The notes below the pieces were generated by a model, which was given only the letters and a program-made list of their open reading frames with translations, did not search any database and was not told the origin of the DNA. A stretch of 64,000 nucleotides of DNA from Anniella stebbinsi. Taxonomy: Eukaryota > Chordata > Lepidosauria > Squamata > Anniellidae. Shown here one piece after another: positions 42,101 through 54,100 of the stretch (the stretch's first letter is position 1; the number at the start of each line of letters is the position of its first letter). Location of the stretch: contig JARDYH010000001.1 in NCBI GenBank assembly GCA_029215795.1, positions 199,585,654-199,649,653 on the forward strand, in the 5' to 3' direction. The translations under genes were made by a program, and so were the position numbers.

Positions 42101-45100
42101 TAGTATCAAGGTGGAACACTAACCTTGGGCTTTCTTGTCTTAACTAGTCTGGCCTTATAAAGTGCAACATATTTTCTTCCTTAGGGCCCCTGATTTATTT
42201 TCTGAATCACTCCTAAATGTCGGCACCAAAAAGAATCTTATGAGATTTAGCAAAGGACTCATTGAAACACACACTTTTCTGCACTTCTGCAGCAAAACCA
42301 GTTGACTCCCATTTTGTTTCTGCGTTTTGAGTTGAACTTTTGCTTCAGGTGTAACATCTTTTGACTTCGGTCCAGTTTTTCAGTTTATCAGGATTGCAAT
42401 GAACACAGTTCTCCCTCTAGTCTTTCCCCCTCCCCCACATTGTCACTATCCTTCTGTAAAAAAAACAAACCACCTGTGATAAACAGACACCTACTTATCA
42501 CCAGAAATGTTTGAAGCATATATCCAACATCAGGAAATTAACCATAAGAGTCATTGGATAACAACATGATGCACCTTTTAGTAACAGAACAAAGCTCTTG
42601 CAGAAATGGACCAGTGGTGTACAGCTCTTATTTCTTTCCTTATATCCCTTCTCTGTAACCTAATCAATAAAACAAAATAATTGGGGCCAAGTACCTAGTC
42701 ACAGGTAATTAAGAAGTAGGAGAAACCATTTTCTTGGATTTATAATGCGTAGATATTCCTGCCTTGCCTTGGTTTCTAAATACCTGATTTCATATGATTA
42801 AATGTGAATTCATTATTTGATTGTGAACCTCTGGGGAACATACCTATTAACACTTAGAAAAAAATGCTGCAAATTACTCTTAGGCCACAGTATATAACAG
42901 CATATAAATCAAATAAGGAAACATAAGGGTACTAGAAAATAGAAATAATTGTTTCCAAAGTAATGCATGCATTCCCACTGAAGTGTAATTATGCATCTTT
43001 GCTGGATTAACTATATCCATTCATGTGATCTTTCGCTCCGAGATTCTTAAGCAAATAGCAAACCTGGCCTGCAATGCAACATTAACATTTATTGAAATCA
43101 AATCTGAATAACTTCCAAGAATGAACTTAGCAGAAACAGGCAAGATTAGTCTTGTTGGGTTGGTGTCCTCTAAACACTTACAATAGAAGAATAAATTAGG
43201 AGCGTAACTTCATAGAAGTATCTAATTAAATTGCAGTGCTGCTTATTTTTATAAGCACCGCATAGTTCTGAATCTAATGTATTGTCAGCAGCATATTTCT
43301 GTTATGCTCAGAACTGCATGTGTCTGCTCTCTGATAATAGCACAAAACAGCAATGTAGCTCCTCCTCTTTTATGATTCTGTTGCTTGGAGGAATGTTTAT
43401 ATGATAGACAACTGAGTAAATACTAGCGAGTGCTTGCACTGTGGCACAGTGGCATTGCATGCTGCAGAATAAAAATACTGACCAAGCATTACCTCTGCGT
43501 GGGCATATTTCTTTGGAGTTGCTCCGTATGCAAGAATTAGCACTCTGACTTGGCACTATATAACAGAGACATGAACCAAAATGAAGAGCTCCTTACAGCT
43601 TTCACTCTACAAGGTAAGTAGGTACATAAAAATTCACATGAATCTATTGTATCTTGATTGTGGGTCTTCCAGAAATAATTGAGAGGCTAGTGTTATCAAA
43701 GTCATAATCCTTTCATAATGTTGGTGGCTGGAATTCAGATGCTTCTGACCCATCTCTATAGACTATCTGAGCTAAATGGGAAGTCCCCAGTTCAAATTAA
43801 TCTCTGCCATAAATTCCATAAGCCTTAAGAAGAGCTCTCTCTTAGCTTTTCATGGAAGCCACCTACAATGCACACAGTTGGGTACAGAGTTGCATAGCGT
43901 GGAACTCTGTAAAATGGACACTATTGCAGATGGAAAGTGGGTGGAGGTGGGGTGTTTTGCTGCTTCTTTATTTTTATTTTTATTTTGCTTATTCCTCATC
44001 TTTGCAGCCCCAATGCCCCTGAAAAATCTTCTCTGGAGAACTGCAGGACCAGAACAGGATGAGCTGTGGCTCTGGAGACTTTAAGAGGGAGGAGAAATAA
44101 GTGAAAATTTTCTCCCCTTTCCACCTGTTAGAGTATCCAGTTCACAGAGCAGGAGCTTCTGCTGGATCTGAGCCCTTAGATTTGTGGGACAGATGTCTGG
44201 AGCAATCCCAATTAATGCATTTTTACTGCGCCTGGGAGCCAAAAAGCTGCTTAGATTCATGAAAGAGCTGTGTACTTGCCCAGTGGGATTTTAGACTTGT
44301 TTCGCAGTTGGACTTTCTGCTGTTTGTGCCATATCATATAAATGCTTTTGAAACATAGGGATAATATTGCTGACCTAACTTCCAGGATTATTGTGAGGAT
44401 TACCTAAAGATAATGCATGTTGAAGGGCTCTGAGATAACTGCTAAATATTAAATAATGTTAGTGGCTGATAACTCAGAGCCAGCCACCAAGCAAAATGAC
44501 AACTTGGGATCTCTTCTCTTTTTAATATCTGCATACTGTCCTTGCTGGTTAAGCTGAGCAGGCTTTTGTCCTTTCACTGCAATTGTTAAGAAAAGTTAAT
44601 TGTCTAATTCCTTCCTGCTGTTCCTCTTCTCAGACAATCTGTAAGTCATTGAGATGTAAATAGATCCGTAGGAAAGATTTGCAGTCTTGTACTGTTCTCT
44701 TTGGCACAACAGGGCGTTGCAGTACTGTAAGTCAAACTGTGCCCCAACTACATTTTAGCCTTTGTAAAATACTCCACCAAATCCCTTCCAGTTACATTAC
44801 TCCAGATTCTGCCAGCCTATAACAAACGGGGAGTGGGGAAATAAATGTCCCTGACCCCTTCTTTTCTTTACCTGAATGATGAGCACAAATGGGTGGGAGC
44901 ACACAGTCTACAAAGGATTAGAAATGTAAACTAAAACTCAACAAAAGCATTCAGAAATGGGGTGTGAGAGAGTTTGTGGTTGATGGGAATGCAGTGATGT
45001 TTACCACTTTTAATAATACATAAAGAGATGAACACTCCTGCAACGAAGCAATAAAAAAATAAGCAAACTAAAGAGCATTCACCACATGCTGTACCTAGTT

Positions 45101-48100
45101 TTAACAATGCAATGATGTTGAAATAATTGCACATTTCCTTGCTTTGGTATAATTATCTGTTTGCTGCCATTCCATATTTGCTCTATGCTAAGTATATCAG
45201 ATTGTCTTAAAGGTTTATAAAGAGCAAAAAGATTCATGACCAGAGCTCAAATACGTGTTCTATAACTATATGCATAAATGTTTCCCAAATAATTTTCCAA
45301 TTCAGAAGTTTTTAGAATGCCAAATCTGGGCCATGATACAATAGTACCAGCAGTGCCTACAAAAACTCACGGGCTCTGGGTTTTCCATCCTTTTCCGTGA
45401 AACGTAAACACTCGTACCTCATGGCCTCAATCTTGAGATCCTCAAGTGTGGTGATATGCTGTGTACATGCTGCTGCATGCAAGGATTTTCTGCATCCTGA
45501 CACTTAGTTGCCACACTCAAAGTTGACTGAGTCACCCTTTGGTTATATGTAGACATCCTAACCAGCAAAAACTCAGACGCTGATGTTGGGGGTACAGATT
45601 TTACCACACATAGCACCCTGCTGCAAACATGGACCACCAACCGCTTCTACATGAATTTAATCTTTGTTGGATTTCACAAGTAATAGGATGTTGCTTGAAC
45701 ATGCAGAGCTTTATATAGCAAGTGCATGTTGCCTCTATGGTAATTCAGCCATACAGTTTTGTAACTATTGATGTTTTCTCATTCCTTTTCTGCTTTTGTT
45801 CTATTCTTCTGTACAAGCCCTTATTGAACTTCCTGCTTCTTCCTTGGCTGGACCTCATAAACATGTACAAGGTAATTCAAGCTTCTTCTGTCCTCAACCT
45901 TTCCATGACAAGTACTAGTAGAAACTGCTAGTTAGTTTTTATCATTACTACTAACTTCTGCTTGGTTGTCATACTTTCCCCTTTATCTTTCATTACAGCT
46001 GATTGCATAAAAATGTCTTGAAACTAATACCGAAGTATTTTTTCCCCATTCTTTCAGAAATGTTATTGAAAGCTGCATCTGAACAATACATGTTCAGCCC
46101 ATCCACTAATCTTCACAAATCTTCTGTTAAGTTCCGAAGTGTGTTATCCTTAGGGACTGTGTGTTATTGTCTTAGTTAAACCATTTTAAGGCATTGTTTT
46201 GATTTTCAGTTCTTGGCACAAACAGACGAGAACAGGTGACAAACTGCAATGATGCTGAAGTGGTCACACATCTGCTGGCTGAGGTATAACTATGGTTACT
46301 TTTGTTTTAATTCAGTTTAGTAGTTTTAATTCTGTAGTTGCTATATAAGTTTTGTGTCTTATATTTTATTCTGCTTTTGATTTTATAGTTTTACATTTAT
46401 TTATTTTATTTATTTTATTCCATTTATATACCGCCCCATAGCCGAAGCTCTCTGGGCGGTTTACAAAAATTAAAAACATTGAACATTAAAAACACCGATA
46501 TACAAAATTTTAAAACCATAAAGCATAAAAACAAGTTAAAATTACAATATCCTTCTGGGTCAAAGCACAACAACAACACAAAAACAAAACTCTCATCATA
46601 TGCTGTTAAATGCCTGGGAGAAGAGGAAAGTCTTGACCTGGCACCGAAAAGATAACAATGTTGGCGCCAGGCGAGCCTCGTCAGGGAGATCATAATTGGG
46701 GGGTCACCATTGAAAAGGCCCTCTCCCTTGTTGCCACCTTCCGTGCCTCCCTTGGAGTAGGCAACCGGAGGAGGACCTTAGATGTAGATCGTCAGGTATT
46801 GTGGTCCCAAGCCGTGTAAGGCTTTATAGGTTAGAACCAGCACCTTGAATTGGGCTCGGAAACATATAGGCAGCCAATGCAAGCAGACCAGAGTAGGTCT
46901 TATATGCTCGAACCTTCTGGTTCCTGTTATCACTCAGGCAGCTGCATTTTACACAAGCTGCAGTTTATTATGTATTTAAATTGTTATGTTTGTTTATTAT
47001 AAACCTTCCAGAGAACTTTGTTGTGGGGTGGCATACAAATGTTGTATATAAATAAAATGTTTCGTTTGTATTTGCTCTACTGAGATGTAGTTTTGAATTA
47101 CAACAACTCCTTAAAATTTGTAGCACACAAAAAGGTTCATGACTATGACCTCAAATTTGGCTTGGTCATATTATGCTATGCTACTAAGAATTGATCCAGT
47201 AAATAAAATTGTGTGCTGTCCAACGTTATTGAGAATTTTTTGACTGAAGAGTAGGATATAAATGTTTTCAATAAATAAAATAAATGGGGGGGGGGAGAGA
47301 AAAAAGCATTAAAGCATTTGGAGAAGAATGCTTTACATTTTAGAGAAATACAAATAATTATTAGCGGAAGGGCAGGCATGTTGCGTTGCATCATTAAACA
47401 GCTAGGGCCCACCCATTGAGTGCCAATGTCATAATCATGGTTCTTGATGTGAGGGTCACTTATAGAAACTGCCCTGAATGTGATAGGGTCCCATACGGAA
47501 TGTTATTTCTGGAGCAGGCAGTGATGTTTCAACTCCAGGAATTTTGGGATGATATAGCCTGGCTATGGAACTGAAACTGCCTTAGTCACACTAGTGGGTG
47601 ACCTTCACTGGGAGAGGGACAGGGGAAGTACAACCATGCAGGTTCTCCTAGAAACAATAGCATCTTTTAATGACATTGATCTCAGCAGCTTTCAATAGAT
47701 TTCAGCTGTTAGTTGACCAAGGAATCCTTACGGACTGCCTTGCCGGAATGTTGGACACTGGTATATGTTATTAATCGGATGTTGCTTTTTGATTGTTTTG
47801 TTTAACACTTCTATTGTAAAGCATGTTGTGACAACTTGCTCTAAAAGGCACTAAAGAAATATTTTACAATAAGTAAATATTGCATCTCAGAGCCTGCTGT
47901 GAAAATGCAGGGGATCCTGCAGTCCTCATCACAGGATGAGAACAAGACAAAGCATTTTCAGGGAAGCTAACTTTGTTTTGGTTACTTAAGATGTCGCTTT
48001 TCCCTATTCTAATCTTTAATTGGAAGGCCTGCAAGTTCTTTACATTAGACTTGTGCCTGATATTTCAAACATAATGAATATATACGTTGTCCATTTTTAT

Positions 48101-51100
48101 TTCCATTTCTTCACTGGTGTATTTAACACACAAATAAGGAGAACGTAACATTCCATTAAATGAAATATTTTCTGTGTATTGCATTTGAGGCTTTAAAGTG
48201 TGATTTGAATTTCCTTGGAGTAAGAAATAAAGCCTTTGCTTGGTATTTCTGAGCAGCGAGATCGAGATCTTGAACTGGCAGCACGAATTGGACAAGCCCT
48301 ACTTAAACGGAATCATATCCTAACTGAGCAAAATGAAGCGTTGGAAGAACAGTTGGGACAGGCCTTTGACAAGGTGAGTGAGCAGTTGCATCTGAGTAAA
48401 CCACTACAGAGGTGTGTTTATGTTTAAAACATAAGGTCATGAAAAAATAGACTCAGACAACAAATTAAGTATGAAATAGTTTGTAATGTTTAGCGCACAA
48501 CTCATTATAGGTAGAGAATATCTTCATTTGATGAATGTGTGAACTAGCCCATCTCCCTTTAAGCACATATTTAGATATGGAAGAATGTGCAAATAATTGT
48601 TTCTTCCTTTTAGCCTTAGTGTGTTTGTGACTCTTGTGTTTACAGCATTCATAGCACCATCCTTTCTCTTTTTAAAGGCCAGATATTTGGAAGGGAAACA
48701 ACCACACCCAGGCTAACTGCTATATTTCCACATTGCAGGGCTAAGGAGGCTGTCTTTCCCCATGGAAAGTGTGGGAAAGAAGGTTAAACAAAAGTGAAGC
48801 ATGAAGTGGGCAGTGACATCTTCAATTAGTATTTGCAAGGCTGCATATAACAATTGTAGACATTATTAGATAGTAGAACTAAAAGGGTACATTATTTAAA
48901 TACATTTAAAAATTCTTCGGGAGATGTATCTGATAGTATCACAATTTCAGAAATATCAGAATAATAGACTTGCCAAACGGGGGGAAAAAGGAGAGATGTT
49001 CACACACACAATTTTGATTGGTGGTATCCTATTACTGTGATTTCTTAGAGGTGACTGCAAAACCATGCAATGTTGAACTGTGTTAGTAAAGAAAAAATCT
49101 TTGAAATCAGGTTCACCAGCTACAGCATGAGCTAACCAAAAAAGATGAGCTACTTCGTGTGGTGTCCATTGCTTCTGAAGAAAGTGAGACTGACTCTAGC
49201 TGTTCCACGCCACTGCGCTTCAATGAGTCCTTCAACCTGTCCCAGGGTTTCCTACAGTTGGATATGTTTCAGGATAAACTCAAGGAATTGGAGGAGGAAA
49301 ACCTTTCTCTTCGAACCAAGGTAACCTATGTTCACATGCCTGCCAAGCCTTATTCACTGGAACTGGGTAACAAACCTAAAAGAAGGGATCTGCTAACAAA
49401 GTTAAGGTCAAGATTGTGCTGTCTTCAACATTTAATTACCCTTTAATTCAGTATTCTATATCCCTTTCCCTGGTTAGATACATCTATTACCTACATATCA
49501 TCCAGTTGCTTAACCTTTATTTTTTTATTTTTTTGAAAAAATATTTTTTAGCTTAGCTTGAAATTTGCATATACTGTTGAAATGCCTAATGACTTGGATT
49601 TTGTTGTATTTTAAAATACTAATAATGAAAACCTCTATTCTTAATGCCATCTGTTTTCTCATCATGCGTGAATAGTCTAGTAGCTTTTCTGTCAAACAAC
49701 TGTGTTGGTGTTGTTGCTGCTGTTTTCGTTTTTAAACCACTTTGAGTCAACCAAACTAAATTTAGATCCTTTCTATGGCTTGAGATTTTACTGAAAGATA
49801 GCCCTTTGGCTTCTTCCAATTTTGTCCAATTGATCTCACTGCCCAACAGAACAGTCATTGGTCCCATATTGATTCACTAGGCAATTCATATGGACATATG
49901 TCACAGCGAGAACGTTTCTGCAGACTATTGAAGAAGCTGAGCCAAGCGATGTGCTGCAACCTGACACCTAATGTTGAGAATGATCATAGTCTGCTCTCCT
50001 GCTGTTGAAGAGAAAGCAATGGAATAACCCATAATAGATTGGTTTACTTATCATTTTGTCTGTCCAACCCTTAGGATGCTCAGTTCTAAATTGAATTAAA
50101 ATATCAGGAAGGAATAGTATCCCCTTGTAAACCCCTATGAGACCTAATAAAATCTGATCACCATTTAGCTAGGTCAGAGTAATGAAGCTGTATCAGGTAG
50201 TTATAGGTGTGATTAACACTTTAAGCTAGTAGGAATATATCACATCCATTCCTCAAATCCTTTTGACACATAACAGTAGTATATATCCTCACAAGCTATT
50301 CCCACAATATAAGTTTGGTAAAGATTTTGGTTGGCTAACACAACTGAAAATATGTGTCTATGATTTAATGTACTTTGGCTCTTTTATCATTATAGAATAG
50401 AAATTAGTTAAGACCCAAGTCTTATCATTTTGGGTGGTGAAGTTTTAGTAATTATTCTTTATAGTTTTATTATGTTCTAAAATGTCGCTTAGACATTGAC
50501 CTTGTTTTTTGATGTTGAGTTATGCCAAGATGAATTATGGTACCAGCTGTAATATGTATTAACTACCCATAGGCTTTTTATCCTGAAAACTATATTTCCT
50601 CTGTAAATTAGAAATAATTTCAGAAAGCTATTCGAAACGACTGGGTGTTATTACAGTCGAATCCTGTGCATGTTTACTCAGAAGTAAATGTTCAGTGAGG
50701 TTTACTTCAGGTAAGAGTGCATAAAACTACAGATGTAGTTGTGCAGTGAGAGTGAAGAAAAGGCTTTCATTTTTATTATAGTACAAATCTAGTATTTTGT
50801 GTCACTGTACGTGGTTATTTTGATGTTGACTTTACAATCTGAACCAAATTTACAAGACAAAGAACTGTGGGTGGGTGTGGGAATTTCTGTGGACAATCCG
50901 GTTCCTTGCTGTATTTTCTCCTCCTCCCATGAGCTATTCACATGATGAAGCTTCATAATTCTAAACCCTCTGTATTCAGCTATCCCACATGCAAGAAGCC
51001 TGTGGATGTCCAGTAAGAGGAATGGCCTTGATTGTACCCTTGGTTATGAAAGCTTATTTATTTATTTATTTGTTTTATTTCTAACCCGCCTCTCCATCCA

Positions 51101-54100
51101 GATCGAGGCGGGGAACAACAATAAATACAAACATAAAATCATAAAATAGATAAACCATTAAAACAGATAAAAACAAATACATGATTAAAACATCTTATGC
51201 CATTTGTGCTCTTTATTAATGTTGGTGATTTCATTTATTTTCATGCCATTTTCCTCTGAAATTATTTATATTGAACTCCATTCTTGTGAATTGTCTGTTT
51301 TAGAGTGTAGTTGGTGAATTTTTGTAATCTTCCAACGACATATGTCGCCATATCAAGTGGAGCAAATGGCTTCAATGGAAACAAAAGGCACAATTAATTG
51401 TCAAAAACATAACATCTCATATTGCAGTTAAAATGAACTTATTTCTGATTTGCGAGTAGAATAGGGAGGAAAGAATATATTTACATGTAGGGCTAATTTT
51501 AAAATTAATGAAGACTTCCGAATATTCTTAAAGGCCTGCCATCTGAAGACTGAAACCATGACATACGAGGAGAAGGAGCAACAGCTAGTCAGTGACTGTG
51601 TCAAAGAGATCAGTGAGTATCCAGATTGTATTTTCCATTGGGAGAAAGAAAAAATATTTCTATCTTAGAATACAAACTCATATGGAGCACCACCATACTT
51701 CCAAGTCAGACCTCTGTAAGCAGAACTCGACTGGGTGGGGATAACACCCCTGCCGATTCTCTTCCACCTCGTTAATTCCCTTCCACAAGTGGTGGGTCCT
51801 GCCGATTGCATTGTGTAAGCAGGACCCACCACTTACAGAAGGGGAGATTCAGCTTTTCCTAAGGAAAGCCTCAAAATGTGCGGAAATGCTCATTTCTCAA
51901 ATGGGGCAGGGGCTCCCTGATGTGAAATCTGCCGACTTGCCTCCTTCCAGAAACGAGTGTTTCCGCTCGTTTTGGGTTACCCCAGAAGCACTAAATCACA
52001 GTTGCATAGGTGGTGGCAGCGGTTTACACAACACATTTGGCAGGGCAGAACAGAATCAGCAGGCGCATAAGCACCCTGATGGATTCTGGACTATATAAGT
52101 AGATACCCTTACTAGCATAGGGCTCCTTTGAAGACTTAAGCTTCCATCATCAATAGAAATCTGCAAAGACGGTCGCTTCTCACTCCAGGTCACTTCCCTA
52201 CCCTTCACCTGCTGGCCTTTAACTATGGCTAGATTTGCAGTAGCCTTAATCAAACTTGCTAACCAGGATTTACTATGGAGCAGAGTATTGAAACTGGAGT
52301 ATGAAACTTGGGTAACAGTGAATCCTTATTAACTGACTAAGGGCAGTATTGTTGTAAGAAGCATTAGCTGGAACACCTGTTGACATCTTGGTTTCTTTTT
52401 CATCGTATAGATTTTTTAAAACTTTTGCTGTTTCATTAGGATTGTTCCCCTTAGAATGATCTTATGCTGTGAATGCCTAGAGGTAATTTTGTGGGGGAGG
52501 GACTTGGTAAGGTTGCTGGGCAGCTACTTTCTTAACTAAACATGTATTCCACTGTATATTCTTAGGGGAAACAAATGCTCAGGTTGCAAGAATGAGTGAG
52601 GAGCTAACAAGGAAGAATGATGAGCTGCTTCAGTATCAGGAAGAGATCTCATCCCTCTTGTCCCAAATAGTTGATCTTCAGCATAAAATCAAAGAGGTTT
52701 GTGTGCACATAGGCCAGAGAGAGAGGAAGGGTTGAAGGTCAGACAGTTAACTGCATTAAATGGGTTCTATTACTTGCAGTGATATTCAGAAAGGATAAAA
52801 TAACCATTTTTACATACCCTCAGCATATAATTGAAAAGGAAGAGTTGAAACTGCACCTACAAGCTTCCAAAGATGCCCAGAGACAGCTGACAGCAGAGGT
52901 ATTGATGCCTTCTATTTTCTGATTTGACACATGAGGATTAAAGACTATGGATTTTATTCTCCTGTAAATAGCAACCAGTGATGTGGGTTTTCTGAGGGGG
53001 TGGAGGTGGAAATTGAATCAGTTTTCCCCCCGAATATTTGCTGGAATTTTGTTGTCAATTTGTATGTGATGTATAAATACCTCAGACATTTTGGCTACAA
53101 GCAATGTTGGATCTTGCTGTATTTTGAAAATATTGTAAATATTTTAAGAGATGACACAGCACTTCCCTTACATTGCTTACATTTTTAGGGGGGAAATAAA
53201 GGCATTGAAAACTGCAAACATATTAATTCTAGCATGTCCAAAGAACTGTGTGTTGAATAGTTATTTCCTGTGTTTGCTATAGTTATAACTTTGAAAGTCT
53301 TATTTGACTGGTTTGTATTCATTTAATATGTTATTAAATAATTTTATGAAACAATGAATTTTTAGAAATTGAAATGTTCCGTGGAAAAATAAAGCAGTGG
53401 AAAATTCTCCTTCAATGGATGAGGTCACTGCTCCAGTGAGGGAGAGGAGGGGAAGTCCTGAAGAAAGCATACTGAAACCTCTGATTTCTTTCCTTTCTGC
53501 TAAAAGGCTATTTTATGCCATTCACGTTGAACTTGGGGAAAAGAAAATTAAGACAATACAGTATTCGACTAAGCAAGGCACACGAACGTGAGACCCCGAA
53601 CTCTGAAGTGCTGTTTTGCACTTGCTTTTGTTCAGAGGTTTCCCTTTTGTGCTATTCCTCTTCACGGGCACTGAAGTGGACTGCAACAATATTTCCTTGG
53701 AGTGTATAGGGTTGAACCTCTTCAGTGCCATTTGTTCTCTTTGCCAAGACAGTGATTGACCTTTTTGTGTTCTTACAGCTGCATGACTTGCAGGAGCGAA
53801 ATGCCGAGTGTCTGGGGATGTTGCAAGAGTCGCAAGAAGAAGCGAAGGGACTGCGCAGCAGAGCCAGCCACGCTGCCCTTCTCTGCCGCCCCCAGTCATG
53901 TGGAGCATTTCCTGTGGTAACTTACCATGAGCTTTCTGTCAATGTAGCAGATCCCACTAGTTCAGCAGAACCTTTAATGCTGTCAACTGGTTTTAAGTTA
54001 CGTGAAACCTCAAGGGCAAACTTGAAATGGCTGTCCTTGTCCCGTAGAACTAAAATAAATAAATAAAGCCGCAGCTAGCTAAGGGATCTCCGTCTCCACC

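Larger units (their letters stand above)
40132..46209 (+). other. TRAK2 intron 3 content
   Basis: Contains a MITE copy (40349-40432), a MIR-like patch (44360-44460), a coding-like minus-strand fragment (45340-45640) and a candidate alternative first exon at 43571-43613. The remainder is unremarkable AT-rich intron. Confidence 0.55.
49321..51533 (+). other. TRAK2 intron 6 content
   Basis: Holds a MITE copy (50652-50735) and an L2-type tail (51055-51190); the rest shows nothing recognisable. Confidence 0.5.

Noticed and set aside
43557..43563. TATATAA as promoter of the alternative first exon
   Set aside because: Only 8 bp separate it from the ATG, so initiation 25-30 bp downstream would miss the start codon.
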